In this document: in pieces, positions 9,377 to 16,627 of the stretch
Position numbering within the stretch: position 1 is the stretch's first letter
Layout: each line of letters opens with the position of its first letter
From: Flavobacterium arcticum
Lineage (GTDB): Bacteria > Bacteroidota > Bacteroidia > Flavobacteriales > Flavobacteriaceae
Length of the DNA stretch: 64,000 nt
NCBI RefSeq assembly: GCF_003344925.1
Contig: NZ_CP031188.1
Span: 1,362,501-1,426,500, forward strand
Direction of reading: 5' to 3'
Program-made: the position numbers and the translations under genes
Notes under the pieces: generated by a model
The model's database searches: none
The model's input: the letters and a program-made list of their open reading frames with translations, nothing else
Told to the model about the DNA's origin: nothing

Positions 9377-9482
9377 CAAAATGACAAAAAAACAGTTAAA
9401 AAGTAAATTATTGCAAAAGCTGTTAAAACATATAAATGTTTAGTGATGGCCCCCCATTATTTTATCACTAAACTCTTTTTTA
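9377..9482 (+). ncRNA. predicted ~105-nt short transcript with C-rich hairpin loop, copy 1
   Basis: Bounded by the -7 box at 9363-9370 and a terminator hairpin: GTTTAGTGAT (9438-9447) pairs with ATCACTAAAC (9464-9473), then TCTTTTTT. The 16-nt loop begins GGCCCCCC. Most of the transcript is the 20-codon ORF at 9381-9443, whose stop codon is part of the stem. It may be an mRNA, a small RNA, or both. Confidence 0.5.
9381..9443 (+). CDS. 20-residue cationic amphipathic peptide, copy 1
   Basis: ATG at 9381, TAG at 9441-9443. The peptide (MTKKQLKSKLL-QKLLKHINV) has seven lysines and leucines spaced 3-4 apart (L6, L10, L11, L14, L15, I18), so it would form a basic amphipathic helix. The second copy at 9744 differs by two synonymous changes plus K3R and H17Y. 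That pattern suggests selection on the protein. Such peptides can be type I toxins, antimicrobial or membrane-active peptides, or resemble the leader part of Bacteroidetes class I lanthipeptide precursors ('KKxLKSLxLxK'). No modification or export genes are nearby. No homology was tested. Confidence 0.4.
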   Translation: MTKKQLKSKLLQKLLKHINV

Positions 9483-9495
9483 TTATTGCTAGTAT

Positions 9496-9527
9496 GAAAA
9501 CTGCCGAGTCCCCACTCGGCAGTTTTC
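9496..9527. terminator. bidirectional GC-rich hairpin, copy 1
   Basis: A 14-bp perfect stem (GAAAACTGCCGAGT, 9496-9509, with 9514-9527) and a CCCC loop. The stem carries A/T tails on both sides, so it can terminate in either direction. It is the duplicate of the hairpin at 9863-9894 that ends the NTF2-like gene. Confidence 0.65.
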
Positions 9528-9537
9528 GTTTGTATAA

Positions 9538-9645
9538 CGATTGTTCTTTCACTCCTTATATTAGGACATCCTTTATGTTTATTGGTAATTAGAGATGTTT
9601 TGGTAATTTGATTAAGACAGTCTATAGGGAGTATGTGTTTTACCA
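9538..9645 (-). pseudogene. degenerate copy of the 3' end of the NTF2-like gene
   Basis: Aligned to 9905-10012, this stretch keeps landmarks of the intact gene's last ~36 codons: 'ATTGTTCTTTCA', 'GACAGTCTATAGGGAGTA' against 'CACAGTCATAGAGAGTA', and 'KH' and 'TK' in the translated frame. It is otherwise diverged and has no start. It marks the left copy of the tandem duplication as an old one that included the gene's 3' end. Confidence 0.5.
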
Positions 9646-9725
9646 TTCGTCTATACTTATGCGCATTTCAGAGGTGTTAATAAGAGGTGTCGGCGAATAA
9701 AGTGTTAAAAGGGTAGAGTAGTAAC

Positions 9726-9733
9726 TATCTTTG
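9726..9733 (+). promoter_or_regulatory. -7 box of cassette copy 2
   Basis: TATCTTTG, identical to copy 1 and at the same distance (11 bp) from the ATG at 9744. Confidence 0.5.
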
Positions 9734-9739
9734 AAGTAT

Positions 9740-9849
9740 CAAAATGACAAGAAAACAGTTAAAAAGTAAATTATTACAAAAACTGTTAAAATATATAAAT
9801 GTTTAGTGATGGCCCCCCCCCCATTATTTTATCACTAAACTCTTTTTTA
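9740..9849 (+). ncRNA. predicted ~110-nt short transcript with C-rich hairpin loop, copy 2
   Basis: GTTTAGTGAT (9801-9810) pairs with ATCACTAAAC (9831-9840), followed by TCTTTTTTAT. The 20-nt loop begins GG followed by ten C. Both stem arms are identical to copy 1; only the C-run length changed. Confidence 0.5.
9744..9806 (+). CDS. 20-residue cationic amphipathic peptide, copy 2
   Basis: ATG at 9744, TAG at 9804-9806. Same length as copy 1, with K3R and H17Y and two silent third-position changes. The predicted transcript start is within ~4 nt of the ATG. The stop codon lies inside the terminator stem. Confidence 0.4.
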   Translation: MTRKQLKSKLLQKLLKYINV

Positions 9850-9862
9850 TTATTGCTAGTAT

Positions 9863-9894
9863 GAAAACTGCCGAGTCCCCACTCGGCAGTTTTC
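9863..9894. terminator. bidirectional hairpin ending the NTF2-like gene
   Basis: A 14-bp perfect stem (9863-9876 with 9881-9894), loop CCCC. It lies 10 bp beyond the stop codon of the minus-strand gene at 9905 and is identical to the copy at 9496-9527. Confidence 0.7.
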
Positions 9895-9904
9895 GTTTAT
9901 ATAA

Positions 9905-10423
9905 CTATTGTTCTTTCATTTCTTCTATTAAAGAGTCTTCATACTTAGCTTTAAGAGGTATTATCTCTTTAGTTACTTTATTAGGCACAGTCATAGAGAG
10001 TACATAATGTTTTATTTTCCATCCATCACCTTCTTTCTCTAATACTCCAGAGCCTCGGCAAACCTTCATCCAGGTATCTAGTAACTCGTCAAACCAAGCT
10101 GTTTTCCCGTCTTCGCTAAAATAAATATTGCGTTCTAAGGTTTTAAAGTTCCATGCTTTGCCTTTATCAAAATGTGGTTTAGCAAAAACCGAAAAATCCT
10201 TTTTATTCCAATTTTCGGTAGCATCAGTACCCATAAAATAACCATCTTCGGCTATTTTATCAAAATAGCTATTATAGTCTGCATTTGCAGCAGCAGTGTG
10301 CCAATCGTTTAATAATGCATTAATAGTTTTTTTTTCAGTAGAGGTGTTAATAGATACTTCTTTATTTATAAATCCACCATAGGTAATAGTAGCAAAGGAT
10401 AAAAAGAATAACAGTTTTTTCAT
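9905..10423 (-). CDS. exported SnoaL/NTF2-like protein
   Basis: 172 residues. The N-terminus (MKKLLFFLSFATITYGG) looks like a signal peptide. Residues ~32-150 fit the SnoaL-like/nuclear transport factor 2 fold of small Bacteroidetes proteins: 'ALLNDWHTAAANADYNSYFD', 'DGYFMGTDATENWNKKDF', 'WFDELLDTWM', 'GVLEKEGDGWKIKHYVLSM'. This cone-shaped fold binds small hydrophobic ligands or serves as a dimer scaffold; the actual substrate is unknown. The tail (about 150-172) is charged and helical. The 3' end was caught in the tandem duplication to its left. Confidence 0.8.
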   Translation of the reverse strand: MKKLLFFLSFATITYGGFINKEVSINTSTEKKTINALLNDWHTAAANADYNSYFDKIAEDGYFMGTDATENWNKKDFSVFAKPHFDKGKAWNFKTLERNIYFSEDGKTAWFDELLDTWMKVCRGSGVLEKEGDGWKIKHYVLSMTVPNKVTKEIIPLKAKYEDSLIEEMKEQ

Positions 10424-10495
10424 TGGTATATAGTTTTGAGACTAATATACAAATAAGACGTCTATAATTTAGATTGTTAAAAACTGACCTATGAG

Positions 10496-11842
10496 TTACG
10501 AAAGCATTTCGCCGTGTTGCGAAATGTCTAGCCCTTGTTCTTCGGCTTCTTCTGAAACTCGTAACGGAATAAACAGATTTGTAAATTTATACAATAGCAT
10601 TGCTCCAAAGAAAGAAAATGTTGCTACCAATATAAGTGCAAGCATATGATGCCCAAAAACACCCCAACCGCCATGTAGCAAACTCGCATTTTCGCCCTCG
10701 GCAAAAATAGCGGTAAGTATCATGCCCATAATACCGCCTACACCATGGCAAGCAAAAACGTCTAGCGTATCATCAATATGTTTCAGGCTTTTCCAGTTTA
10801 CCATAACGTTAGATACTATGGCAGCAGCAAACCCGAAAAACATACTTTTTGGTACAGATATAAACCCCGCAGCAGGAGTAATTGCCACAAGCCCAACTAC
10901 AGCGCCAATACACGCCCCCATTGCAGACACCTTACGACCGTTGAGCCTGTCGAAAAACACCCAAGTAAGCATAGCAGCAGCCGAAGCAATAGTGGTAGTA
11001 GCAAAAGCCATAGCACTAGTATGGTTAGCAGCCAGTGCCGAACCTGCATTAAAACCAAACCACCCAAACCATAGCATACCTGTACCCAGCAGTACAAATG
11101 GTATATTAGTGGGTATGTGTTCTACATTTTTACGCTTGCCCAGTACCAGTACGCCTGCAATAGCAGCAAAACCGGCACTCATGTGTACTACAGTACCACC
11201 AGCAAAATCTTTTATACCAAAGTAGCTGCCTAGCAACCCGTTAGGGTGCCAAACCATGTGACAAAGTGGTGCATAAATAAGTAAAGAGAAAAGACATATA
11301 AATAGAAGGAAAGATATAAACCTAATACGCTCGGCGAGTGCGCCTGTAATAATGGCGGGAGTAATTACAGCAAATTTCATCTGGAAGAGGGCAAAAAGTA
11401 TAAACGGAATGGTACTCGCCATTTGTGAATGTGGGTGTTCGTCTACATAATTAAAAAAAGCAAAGTCAAACGGATTGCCTATAATTCCATATTCTACATC
11501 ATTTATAGTAATACCTATAGGACTACCAAACGACAAGCTAAACCCTACTGTTACCCATAGCATACTGATAACGCCAAGACATATAAAACTCTTGAGCATG
11601 GTAGAGATAACATTCTTTTTGCCTACCATACCACCATAAAAAAACGAAAGTCCAGGGGTCATGAGCAACACGAGGCACGAAGCTGTGAGTAGCCATGCTA
11701 CATCGGCGGGGACTATGGTATCGGTACTGTTAAACTCGCTGGAATCGGTTACCGTGGAATGTTCCCAAAATAACCCTGTTAAACATACTGCTGTGGTGAT
11801 TAAAAAAGCAACGATCCATCTTTTTTCTATTTTCTTACACAT
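10496..11842 (-). CDS. amt: ammonium transporter (Amt/Mep/Rh family)
   Basis: 448 residues, close to the family's usual 400-450. It has about eleven membrane helices. Family signatures are present: 'DVAWLLTASCLVLLMTPGLSFFYGG' region near residue 46, 'HMSAGFAAIAGVLVLGKRK' with the first pore histidine, 'LGTGMLWFGWFGFNAGSAL' and 'CHGVGGIMGMILTAIFAEG' with the second pore histidine. It imports ammonium across the inner membrane. No glnK/PII gene lies next to it here, although amt and glnK are often paired. The extra basic N-terminus before the first conserved helix may be a signal-anchor. A hairpin abuts the start codon (11843-11864), which could affect translation. Confidence 0.95.
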   Translation of the reverse strand: MCKKIEKRWIVAFLITTAVCLTGLFWEHSTVTDSSEFNSTDTIVPADVAWLLTASCLVLLMTPGLSFFYGGMVGKKNVISTMLKSFICLGVISMLWVTVGFSLSFGSPIGITINDVEYGIIGNPFDFAFFNYVDEHPHSQMASTIPFILFALFQMKFAVITPAIITGALAERIRFISFLLFICLFSLLIYAPLCHMVWHPNGLLGSYFGIKDFAGGTVVHMSAGFAAIAGVLVLGKRKNVEHIPTNIPFVLLGTGMLWFGWFGFNAGSALAANHTSAMAFATTTIASAAAMLTWVFFDRLNGRKVSAMGACIGAVVGLVAITPAAGFISVPKSMFFGFAAAIVSNVMVNWKSLKHIDDTLDVFACHGVGGIMGMILTAIFAEGENASLLHGGWGVFGHHMLALILVATFSFFGAMLLYKFTNLFIPLRVSEEAEEQGLDISQHGEMLS

Positions 11843-11864
11843 AACCCCTATTTTTTATAGGGTT
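11843..11864 (-). promoter_or_regulatory. hairpin abutting the amt start codon
   Basis: On the minus strand AACCCTAT (11857-11864 complement) pairs with ATAGGGGTT (11843-11851 complement) with one bulged base. The stem ends exactly at the ATG. It could limit ribosome access; this is inference. Confidence 0.35.
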
Positions 11865-11908
11865 AAAAATATAAAATTATTTTTATAAAGACGTATGATG
11901 ATTAAAAA

Positions 11909-12694
11909 TTAGGGGGTGTGTTTGTTTTTGTCAAATATTTCATCACGATGATATTCTAAAAATAGCTTTGAGGGATAGTATTTAATCGGTTTTATTAATG
12001 TTGTATTTTCAATAGAGGCAAAATATTTACTATAATATTCGGTATTGCTTTTTTCTTTTAGTTTAGAGGATAATAATACTTTGTAATTATCAGAAAAACT
12101 TAAATAACCTTTATCAAAGGATCTGTCATATAAAGCTGAAAGACAAATACCGTTTTCTGGATTTAACCGCTCTTTTTCATTCTTAGACCATGGTATGATG
12201 TGGCTTGCATATAATAAGTCGGGAATATTGATACCTGTTATGGCGCATTTTGATCTATAATTTGTTAAAATTATTTCTCTAAATACCGATTGGTTTACTC
12301 GAGTTTTAACAGCTCTTATTTTTGTTTCGCCTTTTAAATCCTTAATGTCTGAAAACAGACTGTTATATTTATCTTCAAGTGTTATATTCTCTTTTTCGGC
12401 TAATATTCTTTCACTTTCAAAAATCAAATCTTCTTGATTATTAAAAAAATCATCCCAAATAGGTTGCACTTGTTTAATTCCGTTTCGAAGCCCTGTTACA
12501 CCTCGTTGCTGATGATAAGGGTCTACACTTGCAAAATTCCCTAACCGCATACCCACGGCACTTGGAGTACGATCTATTATATTTGAAAGCTCAATAACTT
12601 TTGGATTGCCTTTATGTGTTTTGCTAAATTCAATTTTGAGATAAAGGTTAAAAGCTAATATTAATTCTTCTCGTGTCCAATTCTTTGACGCCAT
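11909..12694 (-). CDS. HNH endonuclease (HNH_2-type)
   Basis: 261 residues. The N-terminal half is a conserved helical region of this family ('WTREELILAFNLYLKI', 'RTPSAVGMRLGNFASVDP', 'PIWDDFF'). The C-terminal HNH core spans about 150-200: C150, 'ASHIIPWS' (H165), 'RLNPENGICLSALYDRSFDKGYLSF' read in two parts (N181, C184, D194). In relatives as I recall them the last segment reads 'L-ALHDRAFDRG', so Tyr189 may replace a histidine. Members act as restriction-type or solitary nucleases; no methyltransferase or defence partner is adjacent. A minus-strand -7 box (CAAATATA on plus, 12712-12719) predicts a ~11-nt leader and supports the start. Confidence 0.8.
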   Translation of the reverse strand: MASKNWTREELILAFNLYLKIEFSKTHKGNPKVIELSNIIDRTPSAVGMRLGNFASVDPYHQQRGVTGLRNGIKQVQPIWDDFFNNQEDLIFESERILAEKENITLEDKYNSLFSDIKDLKGETKIRAVKTRVNQSVFREIILTNYRSKCAITGINIPDLLYASHIIPWSKNEKERLNPENGICLSALYDRSFDKGYLSFSDNYKVLLSSKLKEKSNTEYYSKYFASIENTTLIKPIKYYPSKLFLEYHRDEIFDKNKHTP

Positions 12695-12939
12695 TAGGAT
12701 TCAGTTTACATCAAATATAGATAATCATTAGGCAATTTTATAGTGTTTTTAATAATAGAGATAGATTGTTGTTTTGAGGTAGTCGAGAATTATATTTGTT
12801 ATGGTAGTGCACAAGAGATTAATGATTTTAATACCTTTTTTAGCCTAAAAACTATTTTTCCATTATTTTTACCGCGCAGTACTACACTTTCTGTAAAAAC
12901 ACTTTAAAAAAACAAACACCTAAATAAAGCACTTGCTCT

Positions 12940-14334
12940 ATGTTTAAATCCCGCTATATTAATTTTTTTGCATTTATTATTGTTTCTATTACAGCTGTAA
13001 TATATTTAGTAAACTTCATGTTTGATGTAGTACCCGATAGTGTACTAACGTTCTTTCGTTGGGCATCTATATTTGGGTTAGTGTTATATGGTATTAAAAA
13101 GAGAAGTCTTACCACCTGGATATTAGTCTGTTTAGTTATAGGGGCTACCATAGGATATGATTTTCCTGATGTTGCTGTACACCTACGTGTACTGAGCAAG
13201 ATATTTCTCAAGATGATAAAAACCATAGTAGGTCCGCTTATTTTTGCTACACTGGTCTATGGTATTGCAGGACACTCAGATATTAAGCAAGTAGGGCGTA
13301 TGGGGTGGAAGTCCTTACTTTACTTTGAGGTAGTAACTACTATAGCTCTATTTATAGGTGTTGCAGCTATTAACCTGTTTCCTGTAGGTATGGGTATAGA
13401 GGCACCAGCAGCAATGCACGAACAAATTACGGCTGCCGAACCACAAACATGGCAACAAATAATATTGCATATATTCCCAGAAAACATAGCCAAATCTATG
13501 GCTGAGGGCGAAGTATTGCAAATAGTAGTGTTTAGTGTAATATTTGGGCTTGGTCTTATTATGGTTCCAAAAGACAAGCGTAAACCGATGGTTGACTTTA
13601 CTCAAAGTTTATCGGAAGTAATGTTTAAATTTACGAATATCGTTATGTATTTTGCACCGATAGGTGTGGGAGCTGCAATGGCTTATACAGTAGGGCATAT
13701 GGGGCTTTCTATATTAGAAAACCTTTTTGGCTTATTACTTTTACTTTATGGAGCATTAATAGTTTTTGCACTTTTGGTTTTACTGCCTATTGCATTAATT
13801 GCTCGTATACCGCTTATACCGTTTATAAAAGCTATAAAACAACCTGTATCTATAGCCTTTGCTACTACAAGTTCAGAAGCTGCATTGCCTCGTGCTATGG
13901 AGGCTATGGAGAGTATCGGTGTTCCGCGAAAGGTAGTGTCATTTGTAATGCCTATGGGGTATAGTTTTAACCTCGATGGGACTACACTATACTTATCTCT
14001 TGCTAGTATATTTGTGGCGCAAGCTGCGGGTATAGACCTTAGCCTTGGCGAACAACTTATAATGGTATTTACATTAATGGTAACCAGTAAGGGCGTGGCG
14101 GGTATTCCGCGTGCTTCGCTGGTAATACTTATGGGTACGGCAGCTTCGTTTAACTTGCCTATATGGCCTATTATGGCAATATTGGGTATAGATGAACTTA
14201 TGGATATGGCACGTACCTCTATAAATGTTATTGGTAATTGTTTAGCTTCGGCATTTATTGCTAAGTGGGAAGGTGAGTTTGACCCGAATAAAGAAGGTGG
14301 TGATAAGGTTTTTGACGCCGAAATCCCTGAATAA
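12940..14334 (+). CDS. dicarboxylate/amino acid:cation symporter (DAACS family)
   Basis: 464 residues, eight predicted membrane helices plus two hairpin loops. Diagnostic stretches: 'KMIKTIVGPLIFATLVYGI', 'FATTSSEAALPRAMEAME' (the serine-rich hairpin HP1), 'MGYSFNLDGTTLYLSLASIF' (the NMDGT-like cation site, here NLDGT) and 'SKGVAGIPRASLVIL' (HP2). It takes up glutamate, aspartate or C4-dicarboxylates with Na+ or H+. Two extra N-terminal hydrophobic segments precede the first conserved helix, longer than E. coli GltP (437 aa). It is monocistronic, with a terminator right after. Substrate choice cannot be read from motifs alone. Confidence 0.9.
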   Translation: MFKSRYINFFAFIIVSITAVIYLVNFMFDVVPDSVLTFFRWASIFGLVLYGIKKRSLTTWILVCLVIGATIGYDFPDVAVHLRVLSKIFLKMIKTIVGPLIFATLVYGIAGHSDIKQVGRMGWKSLLYFEVVTTIALFIGVAAINLFPVGMGIEAPAAMHEQITAAEPQTWQQIILHIFPENIAKSMAEGEVLQIVVFSVIFGLGLIMVPKDKRKPMVDFTQSLSEVMFKFTNIVMYFAPIGVGAAMAYTVGHMGLSILENLFGLLLLLYGALIVFALLVLLPIALIARIPLIPFIKAIKQPVSIAFATTSSEAALPRAMEAMESIGVPRKVVSFVMPMGYSFNLDGTTLYLSLASIFVAQAAGIDLSLGEQLIMVFTLMVTSKGVAGIPRASLVILMGTAASFNLPIWPIMAILGIDELMDMARTSINVIGNCLASAFIAKWEGEFDPNKEGGDKVFDAEIPE

Positions 14335-14340
14335 TATATG

Positions 14341-14367
14341 AAACCGCAATTATTGCGGTTTTTTTAT
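14341..14367 (+). terminator. terminator of the symporter gene
   Basis: AAACCGCAA (14341-14349) pairs with TTGCGGTTT (14353-14361) over a TTA loop, followed by seven T in total. Confidence 0.85.
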
Positions 14368-14431
14368 ACAATGTAATTTTTGTATCTTACGTTATAGTTT
14401 GTGTTACACAACTTTTTTAAGAACAATAGTT

Positions 14432-14653
14432 ATGAAAAATATTAATATACCACGCATACTCCGTCTTGTTTTTGGCATACTTATTATATTACAGGCTATA
14501 GATGTTAAAGAATGGCTGCTTGCTATTCCAGGCGTGTTTTTATTACTTTTGGCAGCACTCAATACTGGTTGTGGTGCTGGTGGGTGTACTGTTCCTTATA
14601 AAAGAAATCGTCATAGTACTATTGATAGAATGGGAAATAAAATTATGAAGTAA
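14432..14653 (+). CDS. small two-helix membrane protein
   Basis: 73 residues from the ATG at 14432. The upstream in-frame ATG at 14399 would add eleven unlikely residues. Two hydrophobic segments (about 8-24 and 28-44) are followed by 'NTGCGAGGC' and a basic tail (KRNRHSTIDR). Small flavobacterial proteins with this layout are annotated as YgaP/DUF2892-like inner-membrane proteins; the two cysteines in 'CGAGGC' are a notable feature. Function unknown. Confidence 0.6.
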   Translation: MKNINIPRILRLVFGILIILQAIDVKEWLLAIPGVFLLLLAALNTGCGAGGCTVPYKRNRHSTIDRMGNKIMK

Positions 14654-14748
14654 TTTTTATCCTGATATATAAATGCTACTGACATACTGTTGTCATTACC
14701 TATAGATAATTTTGGTGAAAGAAATATGAACCACTAATTATTTACATT

Positions 14749-15261
14749 ATGGAAAACAATACAGCAACATTAAGCAGTACAGTTACAGTAATAACCCCCG
14801 AAATTTTATTAAAACATTGGCAAGGGCATCGTGCGCTTACCCGCAGAGTTATAGCTGCTTTTCCTGAAAAGGAATTGTTTAATTATTCTATAGGAGGTAT
14901 GCGACCTTTTGCACGGCTTGCTATGGAAATGATAGATTTGGCAGGTCCTGGTATGCAGGGTTTTGTAACCAACGAATGGGATAAAATAGAGGAGATGCCT
15001 CATCATACTGGTGAAGGTATGCCTGAAACCAAAGCTGAATTACTAGAGCTTTGGGATGAAATTACACGTGTAATAGACGACTTATGGGGTGAACTTACTC
15101 CGCATCGTTTTGCCGAAACTGTAGTGGCTTTTGGGCAATATGAAAACCCTGTTTATAGTACTATCTTATATTTTGTAGATAATGAAATACACCATAGAGG
15201 GCAAGGTTATGTGTATTTACGCTCTTTAAATATAGAGCCTCCATTTTTTTGGGAACGGTAA
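14749..15261 (+). CDS. DinB family metal-dependent protein
   Basis: 170 residues, the usual DinB/YfiT length. It is a four-helix bundle with candidate metal histidines in the pattern of the family: 'KHWQGHRALTRR' near residue 25, and 'FVDNEIHHRGQGYVYLR' near residue 145, where the H-x3-H-type site of DinB proteins sits. Family members are thiol-dependent S-transferases or hydrolases. A -7 box TAATTTTG lies at 14707-14714, ahead of the start. Its partner thiol is unknown here. Confidence 0.85.
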   Translation: MENNTATLSSTVTVITPEILLKHWQGHRALTRRVIAAFPEKELFNYSIGGMRPFARLAMEMIDLAGPGMQGFVTNEWDKIEEMPHHTGEGMPETKAELLELWDEITRVIDDLWGELTPHRFAETVVAFGQYENPVYSTILYFVDNEIHHRGQGYVYLRSLNIEPPFFWER

Positions 15262-15450
15262 GAAATTGATTATACTAAATGTTCTAAATTTTGTTTTTTT
15301 CGTAAATTTTAGAAAACTGGAATATTTTTTTAACATATAATCAACAAAATGTTATAATTGAACTGTATTTTTTAGCATATCTTAAGAAATGTATGGTAGT
15401 TGCTTCTTTATATTTGTAGAGAAGAAAGAAATAATTGAAGAAACTACTTT

Positions 15451-15499
15451 ATACTTCGACCAGCTTGTTTTTTTATAAAAATAAGTTGGTCGAAGTATC
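15451..15499. repeat. 19-bp inverted repeat 12 bp before the GT9 gene
   Basis: ATACTTCGACCAGCTTGTT (15451-15469) matches the reverse complement of 15481-15499 at 17 of 19 positions; the other two become G-U pairs in RNA. The 11-nt loop is T/A-rich. It could be a leader hairpin that controls the gene at 15512, a terminator for something upstream, or a mobile REP-like element. No T-run follows the 3' arm. Confidence 0.6.
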
Positions 15500-15511
15500 A
15501 ATTCTATTACT

Positions 15512-16561
15512 ATGCTAAAAACTATCAATAAGTTTAGGAAAATTATTATGCAGGGGCTTACCAAAAATATGGGTAGCAACGATTTTAAAGATATGCCTAC
15601 GCTTAAAAGAGATGAGGTAAAACGTGTCTTGATATGTCGCCCAAACCATCGTTTGGGTAATATGTTACTAATAACTCCACTTGTACAGGAGGTAGAGCGC
15701 ACTTTTCCTAATTGTAAAATAGACTTGTTTGTAAAAGGTAATTTAGGTGGTATTATTTTTAGTAATTATGCTTGTGTAGATCGCATTATAAAATTACCTA
15801 AAAAGCACTTTAAACAATTGTTTCAATATTTTGGCGGATGGATTGCTCTTAAGAAAAGACATTATGATATTGTAATTAACGTGAATAAAACCTCGTCATC
15901 TGGCAGGTTATCTACTAAGACGGCTAGAGGAGATTATAAATTTTTTGGAGATGTAGAAGAAAGTTATACTACAAAACATACCGATTATTGTCATATTGCA
16001 AAATATCCGGTGTATAACTTTAGGTACTATCTTTCGATGCTTGGAATTACAGCGCGTGAAAATGCTGAGATGCCTACACTGGATCTTAAATTGAGTGCTG
16101 ATGAGTTGGCTGAAGGCAAAAGAGCCTTAGATAAATTAGTAAAAGATGGTAGAAAAACGATTAGTATTTTTACTTATGCTACAGGTGCAAAATGCTATTC
16201 TAAAAGCTGGTGGGACGATTTTTATACTACATTACAGGAGCGCTATGCTGATGAGTATAATATTATAGAGATTTTACCTGTAGAAAATGTTTCTCAAATA
16301 AATTTTAAAGCTCCTTCATTTTATAGTAAAGATGTTCGCGAAATAGCTGCACTTATAGCTAATACTGAATTTTTTATAGGAGCCGATAGTGGTATGATGC
16401 ACTTAGCGAGCGCATCGCAAACCCCTACAGTAGGACTTTTTTCGATTACTAAAGAAAGTGTTTATACTCCTTATAATAGTAGTAGTACGGCTATTAATAC
16501 TAACATTTTATGTACACGGAGTTGTATGGCTACATTAGATAGAATTATCCAAAAAAGGTAA
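15512..16561 (+). CDS. glycosyltransferase family 9 (heptosyltransferase-like)
   Basis: 349 residues. The N-terminal Rossmann half starts 'VKRVLICRPNHRLGNMLLITPLVQEVERTFP', read here in pieces: 'RPNHRLGNMLL' is the GT9 variant of the 'R-x-D-x-x-GD' motif. The C-terminal half holds 'FIGADSGMMHLASASQTPTVGLF' split as 'GADSGMMHLA' and 'PTVGLF', the GT9 nucleotide-sugar site. The family adds heptose or related sugars to lipopolysaccharide core at the inner face of the inner membrane. The start could be 15512 or the ATG at 15548. No other LPS genes surround it; a strong hairpin precedes it. Confidence 0.85.
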   Translation: MLKTINKFRKIIMQGLTKNMGSNDFKDMPTLKRDEVKRVLICRPNHRLGNMLLITPLVQEVERTFPNCKIDLFVKGNLGGIIFSNYACVDRIIKLPKKHFKQLFQYFGGWIALKKRHYDIVINVNKTSSSGRLSTKTARGDYKFFGDVEESYTTKHTDYCHIAKYPVYNFRYYLSMLGITARENAEMPTLDLKLSADELAEGKRALDKLVKDGRKTISIFTYATGAKCYSKSWWDDFYTTLQERYADEYNIIEILPVENVSQINFKAPSFYSKDVREIAALIANTEFFIGADSGMMHLASASQTPTVGLFSITKESVYTPYNSSSTAINTNILCTRSCMATLDRIIQKR

Positions 16562-16627
16562 ATAATCTTAAAATAAATATCTGTGTGTTTTTAAAAAGTA
16601 ATTTTGTATTACATTTATGACATAACC

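Larger units (their letters stand above)
9277..9639. repeat. imperfect tandem duplication, copy 1 (~363 bp)
   Basis: Copy 1 starts 'TTACCATTCGTC' and aligns along its length with copy 2 at 9640-10003. Order in both: flank, -7 box TATCTTTG, 20-codon ORF, C-loop hairpin with T-run, GC-rich hairpin (CTGCCGAGT stem), then sequence matching the 3' end of the NTF2-like gene. The ORF portion differs at only 4 of 63 bases, while the preceding ~84 bp differ at roughly one base in six. The C-run is 6 long here and 10 in copy 2. Confidence 0.85.
9640..10003. repeat. imperfect tandem duplication, copy 2 (~364 bp)
   Basis: Copy 2 starts 'TTACCATTCGTC' at 9640, offset 363 bp from copy 1 (367 bp after the longer C-run). 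Its right third lies inside the 3' end of the NTF2-like gene (9905-10423). See copy 1 for the alignment. Confidence 0.8.

Noticed and set aside
9440..9646. 68-residue minus-strand ORF
   Set aside because: It spans the duplicated hairpins and the degraded copy of the NTF2-like 3' end; only its first ~36 codons resemble the real gene, so it is a relic and not a gene.
9377..9848. CRISPR-like interpretation of the repeated hairpins
   Set aside because: Only two copies, ~363 bp long and imperfect, with no short uniform spacers and no cas genes.
10722..11225. 167-residue ORF antisense to amt
   Set aside because: It mirrors the conserved ammonium transporter coding sequence and has low-complexity composition with no recognisable domain; the other antisense ORFs here (10778, 10897, 11661) are the same kind of shadow.
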